Of a stretch of DNA of 64,000 bases, positions 26,713 to 35,896 are shown one piece after another. The position numbers were made by a program, and so were the translations under genes. The notes beneath the pieces were generated by a model. It ran no database searches, was not told the origin of the DNA, and was given only the letters and a program-made list of their open reading frames with translations. Position 1 is the first letter of the stretch; every line of letters starts with the position of its first letter. The stretch comes from Halorussus aquaticus (lineage in GTDB: Archaea; Halobacteriota; Halobacteria; Halobacteriales; Haladaptataceae). The stretch lies in NCBI RefSeq assembly GCF_024218795.1, contig NZ_CP100403.1, positions 1 through 64,000 on the forward strand. Reading direction: 5' to 3'.

Positions 26713-27558
26713 TTACTGAAAGTTGGTTCGTTCGATGATGGATGCACAGTAACCGGCCCTCCGACGGAAATCCCACATATATCTGTCCTGTTTGTCATCT
26801 ACCGCTGTGTTGAACGACACCGTCGAGTATCGTGTGGATGAGTTCTCGTCACTTGGGATCAAAGTTGTCGAAGCAGTCGCGGTTTCCAACGTCGTCTCGT
26901 ACGTCGTCGAGTCGGTGGCCGCCGCTTCGAGGTCGCGTTGGACCTCGTCGGTCAGCAATTCAGTGTCCACCTCGTTGGCCAGCACGAGTGACGAGGGCGA
27001 TCCAAGGAGTTCCTCGCGGTCGTAGCCGACCAGCTCGCAGTACGCGTCGTTGACTAGCGTGAAGCGACTATTCTCGTCGGTGATGTAGATGCCGTCATGG
27101 ACGGTTTCGACGATGGTCTTGTAGCGTTCGAATTCTTGGCTGTACTCTTCGGCGTCAACCGCTCGCGTTTGCGCCCGGCCAGCGTAATCCCCCATCCCGA
27201 GCCCAGCGACACTGGCGAGCGCAGACAGGATGAGGACGTTCCCGGGGGGTCGGCCATGTCCGTGAGAAGTGCGACTACTGCGAGGATGACCATCGTCTCA
27301 ATAGCGGGGACGCACCAACCAGCGACGACGTGGTAGAGGTCGGCCGGATGTCCGTTTTCGAGAGCCAATAGCCACCGGAGACAAGCACGAGACCGCTCCT
27401 CCGACGAGAAGCGAGATCAGGAGTACTTCGTTGGCTGACCGCTCGCCAACGAACGGCGTAACCGGGAAGCCGACGGCAATTGCGACGTAGAGGCCGCCGA
27501 GAATCAGGACAGTCCGCCATCCATCAATCCGCTTGATGCCCCGGGTTAAATACCCCAC
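26713..27558 (-). pseudogene. Membrane PAS sensor remnant, frameshifted and lacking a kinase domain
   Basis: Starting at 27558 the minus strand encodes MGYLTRGIKRIDGWRTVLILGG and two or three hydrophobic helices, but these are spread over three frames (breaks near 27380-27410 and 27230). From about 27195 a clean PAS domain follows (YKTIVETVHDGIYITDENSRFTLVN). It ends at 26713 with no histidine kinase or HTH output. The intact ancestor was a haloarchaeal membrane-bound PAS histidine kinase or Bat-type sensor. Confidence 0.7.
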
Positions 27559-27743
27559 TACCGATTTCCAGTTACCGACGGATTATGAGGATGTTGATGC
27601 GCCAATAGACATCCCAGTATCAGTAGAGCCATCACGGTAGGTCGCCGACCGAAAATCTCTCCCAATGGTAGGAAAAATGAATATATTTCTGTCTACAATC
27701 GAGCCATATGTTTAATACCTAACTTACCCCATGTTCTCAAACA

Positions 27744-28130
27744 ATGTCTGACGATGGCTCCGGCAGGGAACCGGTGGAAGAAACCCCGGTGGCCAATGAC
27801 GGCGGAGCATCGCTGGTGTCTCGAGTTTTTCAGGCACTCCGCAATCGGCGGCGACGATACGTTCTCTCCTATCTCCGCGACCGCGAACAAGCACAACTTG
27901 ACGACCTCGCCATCCAACTGGCGGCGTGGGAACAAGACATCCCACCCGACGAAGTGTCGTCCGAAGACATCGAGACTGTTGCAACCGACCTTGTGCATAC
28001 TCATCTGCCGAAACTCGAAGATTACGGCCTCGTAGACTACGACCGGCGAACTGAAACAGCCGCCTATACCTACACACCATCGCTTCTTAATGAGGCGCTT
28101 GAGCTTGCCGTAACCATCGAGAACCCATAG
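27744..28130 (+). CDS. DUF7344 winged-helix protein
   Basis: 128 residues. The DUF7344 pattern is clear: FQALRNRRRRYVLSYLRD, then HTHLPKLEDYGLVDYDRRTETAAYT. These haloarchaeal regulators have an ArsR-like winged helix. Promoter: AT-rich CATATGTTTAATACC at about 27706-27720. Opposite in direction to the PAS remnant. Confidence 0.82.
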   Translation: MSDDGSGREPVEETPVANDGGASLVSRVFQALRNRRRRYVLSYLRDREQAQLDDLAIQLAAWEQDIPPDEVSSEDIETVATDLVHTHLPKLEDYGLVDYDRRTETAAYTYTPSLLNEALELAVTIENP

Positions 28131-28135
28131 GCTAG

Positions 28136-28276
28136 AACTCGAACCGTGAGGATATCGACCTCGCCGCGAGTGCGGCGCACGCCGAAAGCGACTTCTTGCG
28201 AATCCCTGACTGGGTCGAGGACGTGTCTAATCGGGGTGCAGATTGGGTATCGGCGATGCGTCTAGTATGCGTGTAG
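28136..28276 (+). pseudogene. Short coding remnant
   Basis: An open stretch of 46 codons with haloarchaeal coding bias (DIDLAASAAHAESDFLRIPDWVEDVSN) and no start codon. It begins directly after the DUF7344 stop. Probably the tail of a lost gene; family unknown. Confidence 0.3.
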
Positions 28277-28403
28277 TACCACGAAGATCTGGAGGAGTTG
28301 ATGATACTGTTCATTTATATACGAGAGTAGAATCGAGCTATCGGATTTGCTAAGTACGTGGTGCTTACAAACCATAGTTCATGATAGCCGTATACGGTCG
28401 ATT

Positions 28404-28586
28404 TCAGCGACGTTCAGAATCCCTAACGTACTCTATGATGCAGTCCTCGCAAATGGATGCCCACTCGATATTCCCACTCTCAAATGTTACTTTAGTCACT
28501 TTCCCCTCCTCTTTTTGACAGCCAGTACATTCGTTAGTTGATTGAGGGGATAGACGCGGATACTCATGGTTTACAGAACAGTTCAT
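28404..28586 (-). CDS. Small CxxC protein (60 aa)
   Basis: MNCSVNHEYPRLS..., with CTGCQKEEG and CEDCIIEYV, spaced like a zinc knuckle. Its start overlaps the stop of the zinc-finger gene at 28583 by four bases, suggesting an operon with it and the HalOD1 gene. Confidence 0.5.
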   Translation of the reverse strand: MNCSVNHEYPRLSPQSTNECTGCQKEEGKVTKVTFESGNIEWASICEDCIIEYVRDSERR

Positions 28587-28870
28587 GGTTTATTTGCTGT
28601 TATTCTGAAGAAGACATACTGGTCTAAGAGCGATGAAAAGTTATCGTGGCCGCATTCCGGGCACTCTACTCCTGCGACGTTTTCAACGCCGATAGGAACT
28701 GTGTATCCACACCCGTTCTGGCATGGAACGTTTGTATACTGTTCCTTTAGATGAGTTAGCACATCTTCGGCATGATTCTCTTTGAGGTGCGTCTTCGCGT
28801 CTCTTTTCACCGGGTCTACGGCTTCCCCCTCGACCAGCTCGTCACAATAGTTACAATCAAGCTGGTACAT
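28583..28870 (-). CDS. Zinc-finger protein, paralogue of 38375
   Basis: 95 residues. CNYC plus a helix with HLKENHAED resembles a C2H2-like finger; NGCGYTVPIGVENVAGVECPECGHDNF is a second zinc site. The protein at 38375 has the same order of motifs. Possibly a DNA-binding co-regulator. The HalOD1 gene stop directly precedes its ATG. Confidence 0.65.
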   Translation of the reverse strand: MYQLDCNYCDELVEGEAVDPVKRDAKTHLKENHAEDVLTHLKEQYTNVPCQNGCGYTVPIGVENVAGVECPECGHDNFSSLLDQYVFFRITANKP

Positions 28871-29191
28871 TTACTCTCCCCCACTCTCTCTAAGGAGGAC
28901 CTCTCCGTCATGCGTGACCCGGATGTCATAGTCGTTGTACCTGAAGGCGACTGTCCCGTTTGCCATCCGCGGGTGGCCGCTCATCTGTGGTGCGAACAGT
29001 CTATCGAGTGCGTCAGTTTCGATGACCGAGTAGAGTGATTCGAGTTCTGCCGGGTGGGAGTCTTTCTCAGCACTGACGGCGCGGAGAACAGCCTCGGTGA
29101 CCGATTCACCTTCCTGCACACAGTACGTCGTTCCGTCGTTGTTCGTGGTAGTGTGCGACGTAGCCGAAGCAGTTCCAGTAGAGTCAGTCAT
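28871..29191 (-). CDS. HalOD1 output-domain protein
   Basis: 106 residues from ATG at 29191 (MTDSTGT). The HalOD1 signature ESVTEAVLRAVSAE ... SLYSVIETDALDRLF ... GTVAFRYNDYDIRVTHDGEVLL is complete. HalOD1 is a haloarchaeal domain predicted in signal-transduction output. First gene of a three-gene minus-strand cluster. Confidence 0.82.
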   Translation of the reverse strand: MTDSTGTASATSHTTTNNDGTTYCVQEGESVTEAVLRAVSAEKDSHPAELESLYSVIETDALDRLFAPQMSGHPRMANGTVAFRYNDYDIRVTHDGEVLLRESGGE

Positions 29192-29279
29192 TTTGAGTGT
29201 TTCCACTCCTCCGTAGGCACTTGATTCGGTTGAGCCACAGGATAGTATATTCAGCGGGTTTAAAAGGGGGCGGGTACGG

Positions 29280-29924
29280 TTACGTCACGTCGAGTGTTCC
29301 TTCGATGAGATTACGTGTCCCTCGTCGGAGTCGGTCTGAGAACGACTGGTTGGCAATCTCGAGTTCCTCCGCCAGTTCACCAAGGTTCGTCTCTGGCGGT
29401 GTCTCGTAATAGCCATTCTTGTAGGCGAGCAAGACGGCCTCGCGTTGTTCCGACGTGAGGCCGTGCGCTCCTTCATCGGTTCGGGCTCCAATCGAATGAA
29501 TGTGTCCTAACGTAATCTCAATGTCGTGGTCGGCGCAGTATTCTTGGAACTCTGCGATTTGATTGGTGTCCTCGGCTCGAAACTCGAATTTCCATTCATC
29601 CTCGGTGCCAGTCGCGGAGAGGACCGTCAGTTTGGCGTCGACAATCCCGGTCAGGATACCTTCAACATCTGGGTCCCATTCGGCACGGAACAGGCCTTGG
29701 TCGCCAAGGTCGTCGACGAGCGTGTACGATTTGAGCGCCCCCTGTGCTTCGAGGGTCGTTTGCACGTTTTCAACGGGCTCCTCGCGGACCCAAAAATAGG
29801 GGAGAATGGCATGATTTGTCGGCACGACTTGTTCGATTTCGATAGTGATTTCGGGGAAGGAGTCGAAGATGTGGCCGAGTGGGAAGGCGTCAGCAGGAAC
29901 AGAGAACGTGGCTATCGTGGACAT
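29280..29924 (-). CDS. Bat-like HTH transcriptional regulator
   Basis: 214 residues. The N-terminal 150 residues match the sensor-like part of haloarchaeal bacterio-opsin-activator-type regulators (FSVPADAFPLGHIF..., ILPYFWV). The C-terminal HTH_10 domain is LTSEQREAVLLAYKNGYYETPPETNLGELAEELEI. It is nearly identical to the plus-strand gene entering the window end at 63410. Upstream, CCCGTTTCGGG on the minus strand (29961-29971) is shared with that copy. Confidence 0.85.
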   Translation of the reverse strand: MSTIATFSVPADAFPLGHIFDSFPEITIEIEQVVPTNHAILPYFWVREEPVENVQTTLEAQGALKSYTLVDDLGDQGLFRAEWDPDVEGILTGIVDAKLTVLSATGTEDEWKFEFRAEDTNQIAEFQEYCADHDIEITLGHIHSIGARTDEGAHGLTSEQREAVLLAYKNGYYETPPETNLGELAEELEIANQSFSDRLRRGTRNLIEGTLDVT

Positions 29925-30416
29925 AGGTACAACAAGTACCCTTAAAACATAACCGCATCGCCCGAAACGGGTGCGCCTGCGACTGTGCCGGCATGCGTTT
30001 TCACGTCATCCTCGCTCCGATGGGTAGAGTATTATCCAACATGGCCGATCCACGTCTAAATCTCCTCTAACAATATATTCCGTTGCTTGGGTGATGGAAA
30101 GAGGAGAAACGGCAGTTCGGGGTGGTCGTCGCGGACGGCGTGGAGAAAATCGAGGCCGCGAATGAAGTAGCCTAGTCATATATAGAATCTGGTGGTTTGT
30201 AGAAATCTAAACTGCCAACCTCTGCACCTCCTCGTCTGTGAATCCGTATAGTCGTATGTGGTTGATGCGGTTATCGCGACGCTGAGGCGGTCACGACATC
30301 GATGCTCTCGACGACGCCCATGAATCGGTACTGGTCCATACGGCGGCAACCGCGCGGTCGGCGTGTGTTGACGACTGCGGAAAGCCATTTCCCGTTGCGA
30401 CCTCTACAGTGGAAAG
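29925..30416. other. Gene-poor interval with regulator debris
   Basis: Holds the duplicated leader of the Bat-like gene (to about 30015), a receiver-domain fragment at 30061-30168, and a minus-strand patch near 30290-30340 that may be another tail (DQYRFMGVVESIDVV). No intact gene seen. Confidence 0.4.
30061..30168 (-). pseudogene. Response-regulator receiver fragment
   Basis: A minus-strand stretch encodes GLDFLHAVRDDHPELPFLLF, the alpha3-beta4 part of a haloarchaeal receiver domain, with no phosphoacceptor region or downstream lysine. About 35 codons survive. Confidence 0.45.
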
Positions 30417-30905
30417 ATGGTTTCCGAGGAACTCGACAACGTGGATAAAGGCATTCTGTATCTGCTCCAGAAGGACGCCCGGCGTAACACGACCGAGGAC
30501 ATGGCTGAGCAAGTGGGCGTTTCGTCCAGCACGGTTGCTAACCGAATTAACCGGCTTGAGGAGCGTGGTGTTATTCTCGGTTATCAACCAATCATCAAGT
30601 ACAGCGAAACGGGGTTAGGTCATCACCTCCTCCTCACTGCGACAGTCCCCCTCCAAGACCGAGAGAAGATGCTGGACGACCTCATGGAGGTATCCGGTAT
30701 CGTAAGCATCCGTGAGCTATTGACTAACAATGAAAACCTGTCGTTGGAATTAGTGGGCCTCACGTCGGACGACATTGAGGATTCCCTTGAAGCGCTGGAC
30801 GAACTCGGCGTCGATATTGAGCGGATGGAGATGATGAAACAGGAACGAACCAACCCGTACAACCACTTCGGACAGGAGTTTGCGAATGAAGACGACACTG
30901 GATAA
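30417..30905 (+). CDS. Lrp/AsnC-family regulator
   Basis: 162 residues. N-terminal winged HTH (DKGILYLLQKDARRNTTEDMAEQVGVSSSTVANRINRLEERGVI) and an AsnC-type ligand domain (LLLTATVPLQDREKMLDDLMEVSGIVSI). Lrp-type proteins form dimers or octamers that respond to amino acids or other small ligands. It is followed by a HalOD1 gene 79 bp downstream. Confidence 0.9.
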   Translation: MVSEELDNVDKGILYLLQKDARRNTTEDMAEQVGVSSSTVANRINRLEERGVILGYQPIIKYSETGLGHHLLLTATVPLQDREKMLDDLMEVSGIVSIRELLTNNENLSLELVGLTSDDIEDSLEALDELGVDIERMEMMKQERTNPYNHFGQEFANEDDTG

Positions 30906-30984
30906 TTTCCAGCCCCTCTTAAGTCGCTCTGGAAACTATCAAGCATACAACAGGTTCAAGAAGGGTGAGCGACTATAGTGGTCT

Positions 30985-31236
30985 ATGGTCCAAACACAGA
31001 TCGCAACAGCACACGTCGGTAATGTATGCAATGAAGTGGTTAAGAAAGTAGCCGAAGTAGAAGACGTTGACCCCCTCGAACTAACTCCTCCGCTCTCCGA
31101 AGTGATCGACTCCGACGCCTTGGAGAGCTTGTTCGCCAACAACCTAGCAGTTGGAAAGGTTGTTTTTAATTATAATAGTTGCGAGGTGAGTGTTTTCTCG
31201 GATGGGTATGTTTCGGTCAAATCCCACGGTACATAA
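30985..31236 (+). CDS. HalOD1 output-domain protein
   Basis: 83 residues, essentially just the HalOD1 domain (VVKKVAEVEDVDPLELTPPLSEVIDSDALESLFANN ... FNYNSCEVSVFSDGYVSV). Probably a stand-alone signalling output or adaptor, near the Lrp gene. Confidence 0.8.
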   Translation: MVQTQIATAHVGNVCNEVVKKVAEVEDVDPLELTPPLSEVIDSDALESLFANNLAVGKVVFNYNSCEVSVFSDGYVSVKSHGT

Positions 31237-31355
31237 CTACAATCGCTAAGAGAATCGACGATGCCCGCACCTCTGTAGATAACACTTTGGGGTATACATA
31301 CTCTGTATTTTGAGTTCGTCTCCATCGTGTCAGATGCGGCGGTCGTGCGGGAAGT

Positions 31356-31499
31356 ATGTCCGCGGTGCAGCTACGCTCGCTCGATTGTCCCGGTTGCTAT
31401 CGCGAGACGGGTGATTCCACCGCAAACCCTTCATCTTCGAACGGCTGTTCACGCACCGAAACCTCGACCTCCAAACAGGACCACAACGCCAACGACTAA
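31356..31499 (+). CDS. Possible small CxxC protein (47 aa)
   Basis: ATG at 31356 follows a GGGAAG. The frame encodes MSAVQLRSLDCPGCYRETGD and a serine/threonine-rich acidic tail. An alternative frame (31327) is arginine-rich and less likely. It could also be a remnant. The rest of 31237-31552 shows no other gene. Confidence 0.35.
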   Translation: MSAVQLRSLDCPGCYRETGDSTANPSSSNGCSRTETSTSKQDHNAND

Positions 31500-31552
31500 G
31501 CGGCGTGACCTTCTACTCTAAATATCCGGGCCAGTCCCGGTGGTTGGGACAC

Positions 31553-32353
31553 ATGGGTGACGGCGACAAACAAGCGGAGGCCGTTGGACTGCTCCAGCAG
31601 CTTGGCCTCAAAGAATACGAAGCGAAGTGTTTCATCGCCCTCACGCGAAAACCGACGGCGACCGCAAAAGAGATCAGCGACATCGCCGACGTTCCGCGGA
31701 CGCGGGTCTACGACGCGATTCGCATACTGGAGGCACAGGGGCTCGTCGAGATCCAGCACACGAATCCCCAGCAGTACCGGGCGGTGCCGCTCGAGGAGGC
31801 CATCCAAACGTTTCGGCGCCAGTACGAGTCCCGGATCGAGAACCTCCAAGCGGCGATCGACGCCATCGAACCCGCCGAGACGAACGATGAGCCGGTGACC
31901 CACGAGGTGTGGTCGCTGTCGAGCACGGACGCGATCACGAATCGCACGCATAAACTGCTTGAGGACGCCGAATCCGAAGTGGTGTATGTCATCAGTGCAG
32001 AGTCGCTCGTGACCGACGAGTTGGTCAAGACGCTGGACGAGGTCGCGGCCACCGACGTCGACGTACTGCTCGGCACGGTGACGGCTGAGATACGCGACCA
32101 GCTTCGAGAGCGTGTCCCCGACGCGGAGGTGTTCCTGTCGGAACTGGAGTGGCTCCACCCCAACGACGGCGACAAGGTGGCGATCGGGCGGATGCTGTTG
32201 ATTGACCAGAGTACGATCCTGCTGAGTTCGGTTTATGAGGCCACGGGCGAGGAGAAGGCCATCTTTGGGCGCGGGTTCCAGAACGGGCTCGTTGTCATCA
32301 CCCGCCGACTGATGGCGAGCGGCCTCGTCCCAGTTCGCGACCCCACCCAATAA
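31553..32353 (+). CDS. TrmB-family transcriptional regulator
   Basis: 266 residues from ATG at 31553 (MGDGDKQAEAVGLLQQLGLKEYEAKCFIAL). TrmB-type winged HTH (TATAKEISDIADVPRTRVYDAIRILEAQGLV), then the coiled linker and a C-terminal phospholipase-D-like effector fold (VWSLSSTDAITNRTHKLLEDAESEVVYVIS). TrmB regulators sense sugars or other ligands; the neighbours give no target. Confidence 0.88.
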   Translation: MGDGDKQAEAVGLLQQLGLKEYEAKCFIALTRKPTATAKEISDIADVPRTRVYDAIRILEAQGLVEIQHTNPQQYRAVPLEEAIQTFRRQYESRIENLQAAIDAIEPAETNDEPVTHEVWSLSSTDAITNRTHKLLEDAESEVVYVISAESLVTDELVKTLDEVAATDVDVLLGTVTAEIRDQLRERVPDAEVFLSELEWLHPNDGDKVAIGRMLLIDQSTILLSSVYEATGEEKAIFGRGFQNGLVVITRRLMASGLVPVRDPTQ

Positions 32354-32355
32354 TG

Positions 32356-32781
32356 TCAAACTATGTGAAACACTGCTCTCAAGGCGATTAAAACTCTGTA
32401 TTTATCGAAGGCAATACCACTGGGAGTGTCCGCTAACGGATAGAGGTCTGCGACGCTGCCTACCAACTGTTCCAGCTCCGGGGAACCCCGATACTGGACT
32501 GTCTCGCTCCGCCGGTCGTAGTCAATGACACCGGCATCTGTCAGTCGCGGGAGTGCCGAGTGCTGGAGCTTGAGAATATTCTGTTCTATCCCGCCGTGGG
32601 CTTGTTTGCTAATCTCGTCCGTGAGGTCTTGAACCAACGCGACATCGTCCGCCGAATCCTGGAAGTAGGACAAGATTGTGCGGCAGTGATGGTTGGCGAG
32701 GATGGGCAGGAGTTCGTCTGTCTGCTCAGGGAGCGTACCGCGGGGGAACTGGATCCACTCGTACTGATGCGCCACCTCCAT
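32356..32781 (-). CDS. DUF7344 winged-helix protein
   Basis: 141 residues from ATG at 32781. LPEQTDELLPILANHHCRTILSYFQDSADDVALVQDLTDEI and HSALPRLTDAGVIDYDRRSETVQYRG are the DUF7344 pattern. The first ten residues are antisense to a plus-strand DUF7344 fragment, so the real N-terminus may have been replaced by a rearrangement at about 32750-32780. Confidence 0.7.
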   Translation of the reverse strand: MEVAHQYEWIQFPRGTLPEQTDELLPILANHHCRTILSYFQDSADDVALVQDLTDEISKQAHGGIEQNILKLQHSALPRLTDAGVIDYDRRSETVQYRGSPELEQLVGSVADLYPLADTPSGIAFDKYRVLIALRAVFHIV

Positions 32782-32919
32782 CTCCCCATTCTGGAGGAGT
32801 ATGGATTCATCCAGTGGGATCGCAAGAAGCACCGGGTCACGAAAGGCCCGCGATTCAATGAATTGGAGCCGTTTCTCAAATTGTATCAAGACCTGCAACG
32901 CGATCTCCTCGCCAAATAG
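32752..32919 (+). pseudogene. 5'-truncated DUF7344 fragment, overlapping antisense to its relative
   Basis: Encodes LMRHLHLPILEEYGFIQWDRKKHRVTKGPRF, the second half of a DUF7344 domain, ending in a stop at 32919. Upstream of about 32750 the frame has no DUF7344 similarity. It faces the minus-strand DUF7344 gene head to head and overlaps its 5' end. Confidence 0.55.
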
Positions 32920-33053
32920 GCGTGGTCAACGTCGTCAACGTTGTACGCCTCCATGTTTCAGAATAGGTCTTGGGGTGGTTGGACGGTCTGCTCGAAATGG
33001 TAACAGCGATGAGGGCCCAAGCCCTTATTTGAATCGGTCGCCTACTGTAAGGG

Positions 33054-33385
33054 ATGGTAGATGACAAACAGGGCCGAGACAAGCAAGCGGATGACGAAAA
33101 GCAACGCCAGCGAAAGCGCGAGCAGAGGAGGCACGGAACCGCACCGATGAAGCCGAACCGGTGCGCGACAACCCGGGCGAGCAGCTCGGTGACCTTGATG
33201 ACGCCCTCGGAACCCACGACTATCCAGCCACGACGGAGGAATTGGTCGAGACTTATGGCGACTACGAGATCGAAACGCAGGGCGGACGGAAACCTCTTAG
33301 TGAAGTGCTTGCCCCGACCGACGACCAAACGTACGGTTCCGCCGATGATGTTCGAAGCCGGATACAGGGACTCATCCATCGTTGA
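33054..33385 (+). pseudogene. DUF5789-like protein, one-base frameshift
   Basis: The start MVDDKQGRDKQADDEKQRQRKRE is in one frame. The continuation AEEARNRTDEAEPVRDNPGEQLGDLDDAL and the conserved end (YGDYEIETQGGRKPLSEVLAP, SADDVRSRIQGL) are in another, offset by one missing base near 33115-33130. The intact protein would have about 110 residues. The family is small, acidic and haloarchaea-specific, with unknown function. Confidence 0.65.
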
Positions 33386-33645
33386 TGAATACGCCCCAAT
33401 CTCCCGCCATCGCGCTAATTGGTCAACCCTGGCTCTAATATGTATCCGCCCTGAATTTGTCGCCCTGTCTTTTACGGCCTAAGACGGAGCAAGAACGGCA
33501 AGTTCCCCACGAACCCCTCCTGCTTATTTTCGTATTAAAAATATGGAATCTGTTAGTGGGGCTCCTAAGTTGCTCAGTGGTTCTCTGTACGTATTTTTGG
33601 AGTACTGCGGATGATCAATACGTGGGGCGAACTTATCCTGTTCGC

Positions 33646-33838
33646 TCATCCAGGGAAGCGGTATTCATGCGGAGTTGGGTAAGAGCCGCTCATTACTAGT
33701 ATAGCAATCAGCAGCGACGTGACTACGATACTTGCGGCGGGCGGGTCGAGATAAGTCTCAGCGTGCGCGTAGAAGACACGCTGGGTAGTTCACCAATCAG
33801 CGCACCAATCACGCCGAACACCGCCCCAGCATGACTGC
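33646..33838 (-). pseudogene. Possible metal ABC transporter permease fragment
   Basis: Two minus-strand frames joined near 33785 read AVFGVIGALIGEL ... YLDPPAASIVVTSLLIAILV, like the last helices of a ZnuB-type permease. Short and frameshifted. Confidence 0.35.
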
Positions 33839-33915
33839 TTCACCGAGATGAAGTGCCTGCGAGACAGTTACGGGTATCACGGAACTGGTGGAAGTGTTCA
33901 CACTGTTCCGAGTTA

Positions 33916-34284
33916 TCAGTCAGTGATGTTTGATTTCGAAAGGTCATCCACACGTGGGTCATCAGGAAATAGGACAATTTTGCCACGTCCGATTCGAACA
34001 CGGGTGATCGCACCGTCGGTTTCCAATTCACTTAGATATCTGCTGACTGAGGATTTTGACCACCCTGTGCGATCAACTAACTCCGCTTGATGCACCCGCC
34101 CACCATACAATTCGATCAGTTTGAGGAGGGCTTTCTTTCTGGTGCCCCACATGAGAAGGGCGCGATCCATCTCCGACTCTGCGTCAACGGCAGCAGCGAG
34201 ACGGTCGCGTTCACTTCCCGATTCTCTCTTCACTCCGGTGTCTGTGTCACGTACCAGTTCGGTAAGAGTGGTGAGTACATCCAT
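33916..34284 (-). CDS. Winged-HTH (DUF7343/MarR-like) regulator
   Basis: 122 residues from ATG at 34284 (MDVLTTLTELV). The C-terminal part is a clear winged helix: KALLKLIELYGGRVHQAELVDRTGWSKSSVSRYLSELETDGAITRVRIGRGKIVLF. The longer frame upstream lacks coding character. Likely a small DNA-binding regulator. Confidence 0.78.
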   Translation of the reverse strand: MDVLTTLTELVRDTDTGVKRESGSERDRLAAAVDAESEMDRALLMWGTRKKALLKLIELYGGRVHQAELVDRTGWSKSSVSRYLSELETDGAITRVRIGRGKIVLFPDDPRVDDLSKSNITD

Positions 34285-34492
34285 GGGATCGAAAGACCTC
34301 TCATTGTTTTGTGAGCAGCGGTAGTTTGGTGATCGGCTGCTCATCCGCTCACTACGATTCGCAGCCTTGTGAATAATTAACATATTAACTCCCAGTTTTG
34401 GTGTTGAGAAACTGGGTGACAGGATTCCATAGTCGATAGTAACACCCGTTTTCCGTAATGTGAGTTCTCTAACTCCATCTGCTTGGAAGCCA

Positions 34493-34834
34493 TTATAGCC
34501 ACCCTTTTGGTAACTCATCGCGGTGGTCATCCACCAGTCTGAGGAGTGGCGCAACCTCCTCAAAGTTTGGCCCACGCCATATCGTCTGTGTCTCCGCGTC
34601 CCACTCGATATAGCCGTGCTCGGCCAGCTTTGGAAGATGAACGTTGCGTAACTCCGTTTTCACTCCGTTGCGGTCGTCATCATCAGGCTCTTCTAACGCG
34701 AGGCACTCGGGAATGACCTCGTCTTCGGTGCGTGGGGTCTGGTCGGAGACCGCCAACAAGATGCGATGACGGTGGGTGTTCCACAGCTCGTCGAACATGG
34801 CGTCGAGTGACGCCGAATCAGTAGGGTGTTCCAT
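34493..34834 (-). CDS. DUF7344 winged-helix protein
   Basis: 113 residues from ATG at 34834 (MEHPTDSASLDAMFDELWN). THRHRILLAVSDQTPRTEDEV and VHLPKLAEHGYIEWDAETQTIWRGPNFEEVAPLL define DUF7344. Upstream to 35155 there is no gene, only the repeated motif at 35001. Confidence 0.82.
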   Translation of the reverse strand: MEHPTDSASLDAMFDELWNTHRHRILLAVSDQTPRTEDEVIPECLALEEPDDDDRNGVKTELRNVHLPKLAEHGYIEWDAETQTIWRGPNFEEVAPLLRLVDDHRDELPKGWL

Positions 34835-35000
34835 GGTGTGTCTTTCGTGGGTCGGACTACTCAGGCTGTGACTCACATTTGCCAACGTGGGGGATTCGAT
34901 TGCTATCGGTATCAAACCACGAGATTTTCACACTCAACTACGTTCTGATTATCTGGGTGAATAATCTCACACCATTATTCTGCACAAAGCCGTTTCGATA

Positions 35001-35040
35001 AATGTACGCTCTCCATCGTGCAATCCGTGGTGCAAATGTA
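35001..35040. repeat. Intergenic motif M, copy 2
   Basis: TACGCTCTCCATCGTGCAAT followed by CCGTGGTGCAAATG, close to 26341 and 61811. It sits about 165 bp upstream of the DUF7344 start, in the otherwise empty interval 34835-35155. Confidence 0.4.
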
Positions 35041-35155
35041 GTAGATCGGTCGTGCGAAGAATGCTGGCAACCAGTACTGGTTACGAACACCTATATTAGT
35101 AAGGTCGTGCCGTTACTGAAAAAAGGGATACCCGTCCCGACCATAGACGGGTCTG

Positions 35156-35493
35156 ATGGCACTCTCCAAGGTGTATGAGAGAAACCAATCGCTTCGCTTC
35201 TCAATAGGCGAAGTAACCGGCGCAATCGGAGATTCGGTTACAGTCTTCCCGCTTGTAATCGCGGTTGCCACGCTTACTGACCTGTCGCTCACGCACCTCT
35301 TGCTCGGCTTTGCCGTCTTCCAAGTTGTGTGGGCCTCTACTATGGCCTCCCAGTGTCGGTCGAACCAATGAAAGCCTTGACAGCCCTCATCATCGCAGGC
35401 ACGCTGACCCTGAACGAGTTCCTCGTTGCAGGTTTGCTCGCCAGTGTCGCTTTCCTCCTCATCGGGCAGCTCAGGGTACTGACCGCCGTGTAA
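35156..35493 (+). pseudogene. MOT1-like molybdate/sulfate transporter fragment, one-base frameshift
   Basis: The first frame reads GEVTGAIGDSVTVFPLVIAVATLTDLSLTHLLLGFAVFQVVW. After a missing G at about 35334 another frame continues GLYYGLPVSVEPMKALTALIIAGTLT and ends at TAA 35491-35493. The pattern GDxxTxxPL and PVxPMKA is that of MOT1-type transporters (normally 350 or more residues), so the gene is also truncated at the 3' end. Confidence 0.6.
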
Positions 35494-35569
35494 GCCTACA
35501 TCGGGCAGCCAATGAGTAAGCGAGAGCAGAAAGAACAGATGCGCATACCTCAACAACTTCAGAGAGCCT

Positions 35570-35866
35570 TAGAGGCCGATAAAATACATGCGAAGGATTA
35601 TCATATCCGTCAAGCTCTCCAACTGCTCGAGGTCGAACATCTGCACGAGTAAGGGGTTCAGTGGTTCGTGCAGAAGGTGGAGTTTGTAGACAAGGGTGAG
35701 ATACTCTTCGCAACGCAAGTCCTCGTGCCGAATTTGGGGAGGCATCCAGGGTTTCTCCTCGTCCAATCCAGTTACCACCCGCTGTTTTTGCGCTTGGAGA
35801 GCCGTTTGAAGTCGCCGTCACTCGTTGCACCTTGCTCTACATCCTCAGCATTTATCGGGAGATGGA
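35570..35866 (-). pseudogene. Decayed duplicate of the HalOD1-DUF7344 gene 3' half
   Basis: The minus strand matches the 3' half of the gene at 36675 at nucleotide level, for example the stretch coding ALQEQKQRV and EEYLTLVY. Indels put the pieces in different frames, and HVHLPEL has become a run without function. Confidence 0.55.
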
Positions 35867-35896
35867 CGTGAACAACCCGTTTAAGTAGTGTTCACT

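Noticed and set aside
31496..32359. 287-codon minus-strand frame opposite TrmB
   Set aside because: Arginine/leucine-rich mirror of a clear TrmB regulator; shadow of GC-rich coding DNA.
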